Positions 9,905-18,248 of a stretch of 64,000 bases of DNA are shown piece after piece. The DNA is from Pseudomonas sp. GR 6-02 (GTDB taxonomy: Bacteria > Pseudomonadota > Gammaproteobacteria > Pseudomonadales > Pseudomonadaceae). Position 1 is the stretch's first letter, and each line of letters opens with the position of its first letter. The DNA lies in assembly GCF_001655615.1 (NCBI RefSeq), contig NZ_CP011567.1, positions 5,731,001-5,795,000 of the forward strand, given 5' to 3'. The notes under the pieces are model-generated. The model worked only from the letters and a program-made list of their open reading frames with translations, did no database searches and was not told where the DNA came from. A program made the position numbers and the translations under genes.

Positions 9905-10663
9905 TCAACTCGATTGAATGATGCTCAACCGCTCACCCACCACCATCTCGGTGATCCAATCCACCAGAATCGAGGTGTACGCCTGTTGCGAAACCGGGTC
10001 GCTCAAGGCGTGATCCGCACCATCGATGATCCGGTGAGTCAGCGAGTGAGTCTGCTGACACGCGGCGCGGTAACTCATGATCGTCGCGTGGGGTACATAG
10101 GCATCGGTCTCGGACTCCACCAGCAACACATCCCCGGTGAATTGCGAGCAGGCGTGCAACGCGCGATTGCTGTCGGCGCGCACCAGCGTGCCGCGATAGT
10201 CGCGCAAGTCGGCTTTGTCCAACTCACGCTTGGGCGTGTGCCACAAGTCGTCGCGATACAACGCCGGCACCCGCAGAGCCAACCAGCGCACCGGACGCAA
10301 CGTCGTCAGGATCGCCGCCAGATAACCGCCATAACTGGTGCCGACCACCGCGATCGCAGAGGTGTCGAGCGCCGGGTGGGCGAGCAAGCGGTCGTAGGCT
10401 GCCAGCAGGTCGCGCAGGTTGTCTTCGCGGGTGACCCTGGACAACGGAATGCCGGTCCCGCCGGTATGGCCACGCAAGTCGAACGTCAGGCACACACAAC
10501 CCAACCCGGCAATGCCTTTGGCCCGCTCCAGGTCGCGCTCCTGGCTACCGCCCCAGCCGTGGACGAAAAGCACCCCCGGGACTTTCGATTTGGGGCTGAG
10601 AAAGGTCCCGCTCATCTGTTCATCGTCGATGTCGATCTGAATGGTTTCGCTTCTAGCCGTCAT
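9905..10663 (-). CDS. Alpha/beta hydrolase (serine hydrolase)
   Basis: A 252-residue cytoplasmic hydrolase. The oxyanion region is FVHGWGGS, the nucleophile elbow GTSYGG carries the serine, and the likely acid and base are in ESETDAYVP and GADHAL near the C-terminus. The substrate cannot be read from sequence; acyl-peptide or ester hydrolysis is typical of this branch. It begins inside the last 11 bases of the upstream DUF3182 gene, so the two are co-translated and probably act together. Confidence 0.88.
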   Translation of the reverse strand: MTARSETIQIDIDDEQMSGTFLSPKSKVPGVLFVHGWGGSQERDLERAKGIAGLGCVCLTFDLRGHTGGTGIPLSRVTREDNLRDLLAAYDRLLAHPALDTSAIAVVGTSYGGYLAAILTTLRPVRWLALRVPALYRDDLWHTPKRELDKADLRDYRGTLVRADSNRALHACSQFTGDVLLVESETDAYVPHATIMSYRAACQQTHSLTHRIIDGADHALSDPVSQQAYTSILVDWITEMVVGERLSIIQSS

Positions 10664-11762
10664 AGGATTTGACCGTCACGTACTTGAGAAGAAAATCACT
10701 GTGTTCCGCCGGCCCGCGGTACACCTCGATAGCGTTCGCCGGCAGCGATTGATCGCTATAGGTTTCGACCGAGGACACGCGAATCGCACGCAGGCCGGGG
10801 TCGTGGACGAAGCTTTGCAGCGCCGCGACTTCAGCACTACTGGCACCGCCCAAACGCCAGGATTGTTCGAGCACGCCGCTGCGTTGTCGGCCGTTGCAGT
10901 CCAGCCCTTGGGCAATATCGTAATTGCGCCGCGAGGCATAGAAACCGGGGTAGGCTTCATCCGCCGCACTGTCGAATACCTGTGCCTGCTGGATCGCCAG
11001 CCTCACGTCATCCGGCAGTTCCAGCGCCAGCAGGTCCTCATAATAACCCTGCACCACCAACAGGTTGGACCCTCCATAAACCTGCTCGCCCTGAGCGTCT
11101 TCGGTCAAGTATTGATCACCGCAATAACTCAGCACTTTGTCGCCGATGAAGCTTTGGCCGACGCTGTGGGTGATCACCTCGGTCAAGTCCTGTTCCAACA
11201 CCACGCCTTCGGTGAACAGTGTCTTGGCCTCGGGGCGAGCGAGGATGGCGTCGAACTGGTCGAGGCTCTTGATCACTTCCTGACCGCGTCCGGCGCAGGC
11301 GTGAATAGGCTTGATGCGGATCGGGCCGCTGTAGAGCAGGTGCTCCGCCGCCGGGCGCGCATCGTCCAGGGAGAACACGCTGAGGCCATCGAGCACGACG
11401 CTGCGCACCCGTTCGCAAAACAACGTTGCCCAGCCTTCGGGCGCGAACGCATAGCGGTTCAACAGCCCATGACTGATGGCTTTGGTGCAGATGAAATCGT
11501 GGTCGACGTAACCGCCCCACAAATCCTCCGGCCCTTTGACGCCCAGCTTCCGGGCGATAGCGGCGCCCACCAGCGTCTGGGTCGGCAACAGATAGCGGTC
11601 ACGACCGCTGTGCAGTTGCGGGTCGTAACTGCCGCCGTATTCGAGCCCGACGATCTGCGCCAGCCAACGAGCCAGCGCCCGATTGGTTTCAACTTCGTGC
11701 AGCGGGGCATCGGCACGCACCGAATGGGCGAGTACCAGTTTCTTGCGATTTGTTGGGGTCAT
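10653..11762 (-). CDS. DUF3182 family protein, possibly ATP-grasp
   Basis: A 369-residue protein I assign to DUF3182, an uncharacterised proteobacterial family. The segment RIKPIHACAGRGQ near residue 150 followed by VVLEQDL near 189 looks like the lysine/glycine loop and acidic clamp of ATP-grasp ligases; that reading is inference. No signal peptide or membrane helix. It overlaps the hydrolase downstream by 11 bases, which implies a ligase-hydrolase pair acting on the same type of bond or on a shared small molecule. Confidence 0.7.
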   Translation of the reverse strand: MTPTNRKKLVLAHSVRADAPLHEVETNRALARWLAQIVGLEYGGSYDPQLHSGRDRYLLPTQTLVGAAIARKLGVKGPEDLWGGYVDHDFICTKAISHGLLNRYAFAPEGWATLFCERVRSVVLDGLSVFSLDDARPAAEHLLYSGPIRIKPIHACAGRGQEVIKSLDQFDAILARPEAKTLFTEGVVLEQDLTEVITHSVGQSFIGDKVLSYCGDQYLTEDAQGEQVYGGSNLLVVQGYYEDLLALELPDDVRLAIQQAQVFDSAADEAYPGFYASRRNYDIAQGLDCNGRQRSGVLEQSWRLGGASSAEVAALQSFVHDPGLRAIRVSSVETYSDQSLPANAIEVYRGPAEHSDFLLKYVTVKSYDG

Positions 11763-11971
11763 GCGTCCCCCTTCAATCTGCGTTGGATAAATGTAGCTGA
11801 AGGGGTGCAGGGATCAGGCCAATGGCGGCTGATGAAGAACGACTGTTAAATCAGCCGGTTGCCCAGACAGTAATGGCATTACGCCTGTTTGATTATGCAC
11901 GACGCCCTTCAGGACTCCGGCATTTTGCACGACTCAAACCTCCCACATTTTCTTGATCTGGCGTGCTCTGG

Positions 11972-12967
11972 CTACCGGGCCACAACAGCTGGCGGCGTCA
12001 CGCCAAACCGCGTCCGGTAATCACTCGGCGCCAGCCCGGTAATCTTTTTGAACGTCGCACGAAACGCACTCGGGTCCTGATAACCCACGGTCCAGGCAAT
12101 GTGATCAATGGTGCCGTTGGTGAATTCGAGCATCTCGCGCGCCTTGCCGACGCGCAGGTGCTGGCAGTACTCGGTGGGTTTCAACCCGGTCGCCGCACGG
12201 AATCGCCGCAGGAAGGTGCGCTCTTCCAGCCCCGCCCGTTCGGCCATTGCCGCCAGCGAGACATCGACCGCCCCGGTGCTTTGCAGCCAATGCTGGACCT
12301 TGAGAATCGAGGCATCGCCATGGCTGAGAATCGGTGAAAAATTACTGCCGCATTCGCTCGCGCTGTCGCTGTGCTCCACCACCAGAAAGCGTGCCGTGCT
12401 GGTGGCGATGCTCGGCCCCAGTAAACGGTTCACCAGGCGCAATCCCAGCTCTGACCAGGCCATCAGCCCGGCGGTGGTGATCAGATCGCCGTCGTCGACG
12501 ATGGGCGTGTCGGCCTTGAGCTTGATCGCCGGGTAACGCTCGGCGAAGGCTTTGGCCGAGGTCCAATGAGTGGTGGCGCTACGGCCGTCGAGCAGGCCGC
12601 TTTCAGCCAACAGGATCGACCCCACGCAAACCCCGCCCAACGTCGCACCACTGGCGTGTTGCTGACGAATCCAGCGAATCAGTCCCTGCGGTGCCTGGCC
12701 CTTGGAAAAACCCCCAATCGAAGGCGGGATCAACACCGCCACCAGCGCGCCGTCCGGACCGGGTTGACTGTCGTAGACCCGCTCGGGCGCCTGATCGCCC
12801 TCGACCCGCCAATGGCTGATCCGCAACAACGGCAACTGCGCCGTCTGATGCTCGGCGGCAATCCGGTTGGCCACCCCGAACAGATCCGTCAGCCCATGCA
12901 CCGCCGCCATCTGCGCGCCGGGATAGATCAGCACGCCCAATTCGACGACTGCCCTTTCTACGCCCAT
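11972..12967 (-). CDS. GlxA-type transcriptional regulator (GATase1-like + AraC DNA-binding domain)
   Basis: A 331-residue regulator with an N-terminal class I glutamine-amidotransferase/DJ-1-like domain (residues ~10-190, including GGVCVGSILLAESGLL around the nucleophile elbow) and a C-terminal AraC helix-turn-helix pair (residues ~225-320). The AraC signature AWTVGYQDPSAFRATFKKITG is intact. The start at 12967 is preferred over 13021 because an AAGGGGGA ribosome binding site precedes it and the family begins at this point. It is divergent from the cysteine hydrolase at 13069 and probably controls it. Confidence 0.88.
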   Translation of the reverse strand: MGVERAVVELGVLIYPGAQMAAVHGLTDLFGVANRIAAEHQTAQLPLLRISHWRVEGDQAPERVYDSQPGPDGALVAVLIPPSIGGFSKGQAPQGLIRWIRQQHASGATLGGVCVGSILLAESGLLDGRSATTHWTSAKAFAERYPAIKLKADTPIVDDGDLITTAGLMAWSELGLRLVNRLLGPSIATSTARFLVVEHSDSASECGSNFSPILSHGDASILKVQHWLQSTGAVDVSLAAMAERAGLEERTFLRRFRAATGLKPTEYCQHLRVGKAREMLEFTNGTIDHIAWTVGYQDPSAFRATFKKITGLAPSDYRTRFGVTPPAVVAR

Positions 12968-13068
12968 TGTCAGTTTTCCCCCTTCTATTGTCGGTGCGGC
13001 CAATCCTCGGACGGCCTGCAAAACCTGATACTTGAATCACACCCAACAAGCACTTCGAGGAAACACTC

Positions 13069-13617
13069 ATGGCCAAGCAAGCACTCATCGTAGTCGATAT
13101 CCAGAACGACTACTTCCCCCAGGGCAAGTGGCCTTTGGCGGGCGCCGATGCCGCCGCAGACAACGCTGCACGGCTGATCCAGGCCTTTCGCGAGGCCGGT
13201 GACGCGGTGGTGCACATCCGCCACGAATTCACCTCCGACGCCGCGCCGTTCTTCACCCCGGGCTCCGACGGCGCGAAGCTGCACCCCAAAGTCCTGAACC
13301 GCGCCGATGAACCGGTGGTGCTCAAGCACTTCGTCAACGCGTTCCGCGAAACCGAACTCAAGGCCATCCTCGACCAGCAAGGCATCGAACACCTGGTGGT
13401 GGTCGGCAGCATGAGCCACATGTGCATCGACGGCGTCACCCGTGCCGCAGCGGACTTCGGCTATACGGTCACGGTGATCCACGACGCCTGTGCCACCCTT
13501 GATCTGGAGTTCAACGGCGTCACCGTCCCGGCCGCCCACGTTCACGCCGCCTTCATGTCGGCTTTGGGTTTTGCCTATGCCAGCGTGGTGTCCACCGATG
13601 ACTTTCTGGCTGGTTAG
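13069..13617 (+). CDS. Cysteine hydrolase, isochorismatase-like family
   Basis: A 182-residue isochorismatase-fold hydrolase with the expected Asp-Lys-Cys triad at D10 (VVDIQNDY), K86 and C119 (SHMCIDG). Members hydrolyse amides or vinyl ethers such as nicotinamide, N-carbamoyl compounds or isochorismate; nothing here identifies the substrate. A CGAGGAAAC ribosome binding site lies just before the start. The 101-bp gap to the divergent GlxA-type regulator is likely a shared control region. Confidence 0.88.
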   Translation: MAKQALIVVDIQNDYFPQGKWPLAGADAAADNAARLIQAFREAGDAVVHIRHEFTSDAAPFFTPGSDGAKLHPKVLNRADEPVVLKHFVNAFRETELKAILDQQGIEHLVVVGSMSHMCIDGVTRAAADFGYTVTVIHDACATLDLEFNGVTVPAAHVHAAFMSALGFAYASVVSTDDFLAG

Positions 13618-13709
13618 ATGAGAAGCTCGTTCTACAGGATTGCGCTTAACTGATCGGAATCATGCTGCTTCCCTTCTTTTTCATACACCTGCGCAACCGT
13701 CGAAAAAAT

Positions 13710-13765
13710 CTCACGCGTGAGCTATTGAGGGCTGCAAAAATAGCCTGTAGTGTTATCACGCGTGA
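13710..13765 (+). promoter_or_regulatory. Promoter flanked by two identical palindromes (candidate operators)
   Basis: The 10-base palindrome TCACGCGTGA occurs at 13711-13720 and again at 13756-13765; the first extends to the 12-base CTCACGCGTGAG. Between them is a promoter-like pair, TTGAGG (13725-13730) and TAGTGT (13748-13753), with a 17-base spacer. One palindrome abuts the -35 box and the other covers the expected start point, the arrangement of a repressor that binds two sites across a promoter. It lies 25 bases before the yjfI start and should drive the PspA module. Confidence 0.6.
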
Positions 13766-13789
13766 GTTTTTCACAACGGGATCAGCACC

Positions 13790-14479
13790 ATGAAAAGCAG
13801 CTCTCCATCAGATCCGCCTACCGGGTCTGTTACCGATTCAGCGAGCCGCAAAGGAGAGCGCTCGAAACCCTCCGCGAAAAAACCATCGAGCTTCTACATG
13901 AAGCAGATGCGCGCGGGCCTGGGTGCCGCCGGCTATGTGAAACACGAGACTTGGGTGCTTCCCGAAAATCGAAGCCTGCTCAAGCAGATGGAGAAACAGC
14001 TACGCCAACCGATTCTGGCTGGCTCATTCATGTCGGAGAATTACATGAGCGCAGGTAATAACTGGAACATCGATCGCCTCTACAGCGCCCTCCAGGCCCT
14101 CGACGAAGTGGTTGCGAACGAAATCACCCTCTCCCTCGTTCAAGGCTCCGAATCCAGCATCAAGCTGGAAATGAACGATTTCGGTGGCTTGCCGATTTAC
14201 ATCGCGGTGGTTGGCGATCAGATCATCGTCGATACGGTCCTGGTCGATGTCGAATCGATCAACAACGTCCCGGCATTCAATGATGCCGTTTTGCGCAGCC
14301 GGGAAATGTTCCCGCTGTCCTCGATCGGTATCGAGTCCATGCCCAACGGGCAGGTCGTTTACAACATGTTCGGCGCGCTGAGCTCCGACTCCAGCCTGAC
14401 CAACGTCGTGACTGAGATCAAAACCCTCGTCGACAACGTCCAGCGCGCCAGCGAAGCCTTTGAACGCTTCTTCAATTAA
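13790..14479 (+). CDS. yjfI: YjfI family protein (DUF2170)
   Basis: A 229-residue protein similar to E. coli YjfI, first gene of the yjfI-J-K-L-M-C cluster. It has a basic, Ser/Lys-rich N-terminal extension (residues 1-40) followed by a folded domain of unknown function ending in SEAFERFFN. No signal peptide or membrane helix, so it should be cytoplasmic or peripheral. It is followed after 24 bases by the PspA-like gene. Its product may regulate or bind PspA, but that is inferred only from the conserved adjacency. Confidence 0.75.
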   Translation: MKSSSPSDPPTGSVTDSASRKGERSKPSAKKPSSFYMKQMRAGLGAAGYVKHETWVLPENRSLLKQMEKQLRQPILAGSFMSENYMSAGNNWNIDRLYSALQALDEVVANEITLSLVQGSESSIKLEMNDFGGLPIYIAVVGDQIIVDTVLVDVESINNVPAFNDAVLRSREMFPLSSIGIESMPNGQVVYNMFGALSSDSSLTNVVTEIKTLVDNVQRASEAFERFFN

Positions 14480-14503
14480 TTATTCGGGAACAGGATATAT
14501 CCA

Positions 14504-15202
14504 ATGACTCAGTCCATCTGGAGCAAATTGTTCACCGCGCTGCGTGGCGGTGCCAACGAAGTCGGCGAATCGATCGTCGACCAACAGGCCCTGCGCATTC
14601 TCGACCAGGAAATTCGCGATGCTGACAGCGCGCTGGCCAACGCCAAGCGTGAGCTGGTCACCATCATGGCCAAGCACAAACTGTCGGCTGACCGCGTCAG
14701 CGAGTACAACGCCAAGATCAAGGACCTGGAATCCAAAGCCCTGGCCGCCATCCAGGCCAACCGCGAAGACCTGGCACTGGAAGTGGCCGAAGCCATTTCG
14801 ACCCTGACCAATGAACTGGATGTCGAGCAAAAGCAGGCCACCGAATTCGGTGGTTACGCTGACAACATGCGCAAAGACATCACCAAGGCTGAAAACCGCA
14901 TCAAAAGCCTGCGCCAGCAAGTGGATATGGCCAAGGCTCGTGAAAGCGTACAGAAAGCCCAGGTCAGCGCCTCGATCGCCAGTGGCGGCGCCAACGGCAA
15001 GCTGGAAACCGCCGTCGGTACACTGAACCGCCTGCAAGCCAAGCAGCAGCAACGCGCCGCTGAACTGCAAGCCCAGGACGAACTGGCCGATGCGTCGACC
15101 GGCACCGACCTGGAGCGCAAACTGCGCGAAGCCGGCATCACGCCGGACGAAGGCAGCGCCAATGCGATCCTGGAACGCCTGAAGAAAAAATCGGCCGAGT
15201 AA
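14504..15202 (+). CDS. PspA/IM30 family protein (YjfJ-like)
   Basis: A 232-residue, highly charged alpha-helical protein of the PspA/IM30 (bacterial ESCRT-III) family. Long coiled-coil segments cover about residues 30-200, with the typical opening of an amphipathic helix (MTQSIWSKLFTALRGG) followed by a run ending in QQALRILDQEIRDADSALA. Relatives polymerise on membranes and protect them under stress. It is the YjfJ rather than canonical PspA type, since pspB/C/F are absent and YjfI/YjfK/YjfL homologues flank it. AGGAT precedes the start. Confidence 0.9.
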   Translation: MTQSIWSKLFTALRGGANEVGESIVDQQALRILDQEIRDADSALANAKRELVTIMAKHKLSADRVSEYNAKIKDLESKALAAIQANREDLALEVAEAISTLTNELDVEQKQATEFGGYADNMRKDITKAENRIKSLRQQVDMAKARESVQKAQVSASIASGGANGKLETAVGTLNRLQAKQQQRAAELQAQDELADASTGTDLERKLREAGITPDEGSANAILERLKKKSAE

Positions 15203-15264
15203 GCAATACCCCGGCAGAAAGGGCATTCATTGCCCTGATGCCAGTCAGTCAAGCGCACTGACCC

Positions 15265-15368
15265 TGTGGCGAGGGAGCTTGCTCCCGCTGGACTGCGCAG
15301 CAGTCCCTTCTTTTTGGGGATAAGAGGGGCCGCTTCGCGGCCCAGCGGGAGCAAGCTCCCTCGCCACA
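15265..15368. repeat. REPIN: inverted pair of REP sequences
   Basis: Arms 15265-15289 and 15344-15368 are perfect inverted 25-base copies, identical to those at 4248-4381, but the intervening 54 bases differ and include a G/C hairpin (GGCCGCTTCGCGGCC, 15328-15342). It sits between the PspA-like gene and the rhomboid gene and could fold in the mRNA, separating the expression of the first two module genes from the rest. Confidence 0.9.
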
Positions 15369-15449
15369 ACTTTACTCAGTGCTTGTTCTATCTCTTAACT
15401 GGCAGGCATTAATTGATCGCCCTTCTTTACTGCCGAGTCGAGGTCAAGG

Positions 15450-16013
15450 ATGGATGCCCTGAAGGGTTTCAAGACAATCGCTGGCCTGGCCATCTTCATG
15501 GTTGCGCTGCAACTGCTCAATGTGGCGACCGGCTACAGCCTTAACGCCTTCGGCCTGGTTCCGAGAACCTTGCACGGACTGGTCGGCATCATCACCTCAC
15601 CTTTCTTGCACACATCCTTTGCGCACCTGAGCGCCAACCTGATTGCCTTTTTGATCCTCGGCACCCTGGTCATCGTCGAAGGGCTCAACCGGTTCATGGC
15701 CGTCAGCGCTATCATCATTTTGCTGGGCGGTTCGCTGATCTGGCTGTTCGGTTTTGCCGGCGTGCATATCGGTGCCAGCGGCTGGGTGTTCGGGCTGTGG
15801 GCGTATCTCCTGTCGCGCGCCTGGTTTCAGAGGAGCTGGAGCAACCTGATAACGGCCAGTGTCGTGGCCCTGCTCTATGGTGGGCTGATTGTTGGCTTCC
15901 TTCCGCGCCGGGGCATTTCCTTCGAAGGGCATATTTTTGCTGCAATCGCCGGGTATATTGCAGCCAAGGTACTGTTATCTACGCCGCGCAGCAGGTTTAA
16001 TGCCGCCCGGTAA
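15450..16013 (+). CDS. Rhomboid family intramembrane serine protease
   Basis: A 187-residue protein with six hydrophobic segments. The catalytic dyad of rhomboids is intact: S110 in GASG within membrane helix 4 and H161 in FEGH within helix 6. The structural H54-x4-H59-x3-N63 motif of helix 2 is present too. Rhomboids cleave transmembrane segments of other proteins. The gene lies between the PspA-like and K+ channel genes of the same direction, so a membrane protein of this module is a natural candidate substrate, which is inference. A weak GAGGTCAAGG precedes the start. Confidence 0.85.
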   Translation: MDALKGFKTIAGLAIFMVALQLLNVATGYSLNAFGLVPRTLHGLVGIITSPFLHTSFAHLSANLIAFLILGTLVIVEGLNRFMAVSAIIILLGGSLIWLFGFAGVHIGASGWVFGLWAYLLSRAWFQRSWSNLITASVVALLYGGLIVGFLPRRGISFEGHIFAAIAGYIAAKVLLSTPRSRFNAAR

Positions 16014-16084
16014 CCACACCCGAGCACTTAGATGCCCGAGCGAGTACGTCGCCAGGAATGAGCCCCCAAGGAGTCAGGGATGTA

Positions 16085-17119
16085 ATGTCGATTTTCCTTT
16101 TATTGCGCGCGTACGCGGCGTCCTTCTTCCATCGCTTCGGCTGGGCCGGCCTGGCCATTGCGCTGGGCGTACACCTGAGCACGGCCTGGCTCGGCCTGGT
16201 GCTTCTGGGCGAACAACACCTCATCGCTCCCGCCACGTTCACCTACTTCTATCTCACCACCACGCTCACCGTCGGCTACGGCGATCTTGCGCCACAGACA
16301 GCCGCGGGACGGATTTTCGTGGCTACCTGGGTCATGCTCGGGGGCATTGCGCTGCTGACCGCAGCCATCGGCAAAACAACCAGCAGTGTCATCGATGTAT
16401 GGAGAAAAGGCATGAAGGGCAAAGGCGATTTCACCGGCAAGGTCGGCCATACCGTTCTCATCGGCTGGGAAGGCGCGTCCAGCGAGCGGGTTATTGAGTT
16501 GCTGCTGCAGGACGAAACGTCCAATGACAACCTGATCGTCATTTGCGATTGCGACCTCGAAGAAAACCCCATGCCGGGCAAGGCCGCCTTTATCAAAGGT
16601 GAAAGCCTGTCATCCGCCGCGCTTTTGCTGCGTGCCGGCGTGCCTGGCGCCGAACGCGTACTGGTGCGTACCCATTCAGATGATCTGACCCTGGCCACCG
16701 TGCTGGCGGTCAATCAACTGAGCCCGGTCGGGCATGTGGTCGCCCACTTCAATGAAAGTGAAATCGCCGCGCTCGCCAGCGCCTACGCGCCCAGCCTGGA
16801 ATGCACCTCAAGCATGGCCATCGAGATGTTGGTGCGCGCCTCTCAGGATCCGGGCTCGTCAGTGGTCATCAATGAATTGCTGTGCGTGGGCCAAGGCGCC
16901 ACCCAATACCTGATGAGACTGCCCGAAACCTTTGAAACAACGTTCGGCGATCTATACGCACAGATGAAAGAACGCCATAACGCGACCCTTATCGGCTACC
17001 GCGCCAAAGGCGCCCGACAGCCTTCAATCAACCCGCCCGGCGCCACTCGCGTCAAGGGCGGCGAACTCTTCTACATCGCCTCTACTCGCCTCAAGGAAAT
17101 CTCCAATGGGATGGTTTAA
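16085..17119 (+). CDS. Two-helix potassium channel with RCK/TrkA-N-type cytoplasmic domain
   Basis: A 344-residue ion channel. Two membrane helices flank a pore loop with the K+ selectivity signature TVGYG at residues 62-66. From about residue 115 a Rossmann-like RCK domain follows (VLIGWEGASSERVIELL), which in relatives binds nucleotides or ions to gate the pore. The start at 16085 was preferred over 16058 since AAGGAG (16068-16073) lies upstream and the protein then begins at the first helix. Its last 14 bases overlap the DUF2491 gene. Confidence 0.87.
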   Translation: MSIFLLLRAYAASFFHRFGWAGLAIALGVHLSTAWLGLVLLGEQHLIAPATFTYFYLTTTLTVGYGDLAPQTAAGRIFVATWVMLGGIALLTAAIGKTTSSVIDVWRKGMKGKGDFTGKVGHTVLIGWEGASSERVIELLLQDETSNDNLIVICDCDLEENPMPGKAAFIKGESLSSAALLLRAGVPGAERVLVRTHSDDLTLATVLAVNQLSPVGHVVAHFNESEIAALASAYAPSLECTSSMAIEMLVRASQDPGSSVVINELLCVGQGATQYLMRLPETFETTFGDLYAQMKERHNATLIGYRAKGARQPSINPPGATRVKGGELFYIASTRLKEISNGMV

Positions 17120-17786
17120 ACAGTTGCTGGGGCTTGAGGCCCCGAACGCGGGCACGAATACCGATTCGAAATGGACAGCCAACGATAACCTGCCAGTCAC
17201 CGGCCCGCTGGGCCTGGCAATGGGCAAGGGCGTGATGTTCGACACGACCCTGAAACTGTTACTCGACGAAAAAACCGCGGTAACCATTCCCGGCTCCCAG
17301 CAGATCTGGAGCGCCGGCACCATTGAGCTCGGGCAGTCGACCTGGTTGTCGCGCTATTACATGAACGACGAAGACTACTGGCTGCAAGTGCACACCACCG
17401 GCGACATCGCCGGGCAGGTCGAGTCGGTGATCCTGTTCAACTACCTCAGCTACGTCACCATCAACAGTGAAGCGGAGCTGCGGCGGCTGGCCGGCCCTCA
17501 AAGCCTGATCGGGCTGCCGACCTACACCCTCAACGGTGTCGAATACACCCGCGAATGGGGCACCGAGAACGGCCAGACCGAACTGGTGCCGTTGAGCGAA
17601 CACCTGAAGAATCCGGACGAAACATACAGCATCCAGCACTGTTCGATGTTGTACGCCCGCGAAACCGGCCTGACCGATCGCCGGGAATTCCTGCTGTTTT
17701 CCGTCGAAGAAGACGCCGAATGCACCATCAGCTTGAGCACTTCGCTGGGTATATCGCTGTACACCACCGACCTGAACACTTTTTAA
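17106..17786 (+). CDS. yjfK: DUF2491 family protein (YjfK-like)
   Basis: A 226-residue soluble protein of DUF2491, whose E. coli member is YjfK. It begins MGWFKQLLGLE, a short amphipathic start that could touch the membrane, followed by a mostly beta-strand domain with acidic surfaces (YYMNDEDYWLQVHTTG). No enzymatic motif is recognisable. It overlaps the channel gene by 14 bases and is followed after 14 bases by the DUF350 gene, so it is tightly coupled within the module. Function unknown. Confidence 0.8.
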   Translation: MGWFKQLLGLEAPNAGTNTDSKWTANDNLPVTGPLGLAMGKGVMFDTTLKLLLDEKTAVTIPGSQQIWSAGTIELGQSTWLSRYYMNDEDYWLQVHTTGDIAGQVESVILFNYLSYVTINSEAELRRLAGPQSLIGLPTYTLNGVEYTREWGTENGQTELVPLSEHLKNPDETYSIQHCSMLYARETGLTDRREFLLFSVEEDAECTISLSTSLGISLYTTDLNTF

Positions 17787-17800
17787 AAAGGAAGAAGTCC

Positions 17801-18229
17801 ATGCTTGAAGCGCTCTCTATCTCCCTGAACAAAGCCGCCGTGCTCGGGTTTGTTTTGTACATCCTCGGCGCCGCCGTGTTGTTCGCGCTGTTCCAGTTCA
17901 TCTACACCCGCATCACACCGCACCGGGAATTCGAGTTGATCCGTGCGGGCAACGTTGCGGCCGCCATCGCCCTGGGCGGCGCCATCATCGGATTCGCCAT
18001 TCCGGCCAGCAATGTGATCGCCTACTCGATCAGCATTCTGGACTTCGTCGTCTGGGCGGTGATCGCCGCTTTCGTACAACTGCTGGCGTTCCTGGTGACC
18101 AGCCTGGTGCTCAAAGGCGCCTCTGAACGCATCAAGAACGGCGAAATCGCTGCGGGTATCTATGTCGCGGCAGTGGCCATCAGCGTCGGCATGTTGAACG
18201 CCGCGTGCATGACCCCTTCCCAGAACTGA
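17801..18229 (+). CDS. yjfL: DUF350 family membrane protein (YjfL-like)
   Basis: A 142-residue membrane protein with four hydrophobic helices and little else, fitting DUF350/YjfL. The start at 17801 follows AAGGAAGAAG. The helix pattern includes small-residue runs (LGGAIIGFAIPASNVIAYS). The biochemical role is unknown; the family is repeatedly found with PspA-like proteins and glutathionylspermidine-synthase-like ligases, as here. Confidence 0.83.
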   Translation: MLEALSISLNKAAVLGFVLYILGAAVLFALFQFIYTRITPHREFELIRAGNVAAAIALGGAIIGFAIPASNVIAYSISILDFVVWAVIAAFVQLLAFLVTSLVLKGASERIKNGEIAAGIYVAAVAISVGMLNAACMTPSQN

Positions 18230-18248
18230 TTGCGCCACGGAGATTGCG

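Noticed and set aside
13750..14058. A 102-residue open frame beginning between the operators and overlapping yjfI in another frame.
   Set aside because: Shadow of yjfI; it starts inside the promoter and has no ribosome binding site.
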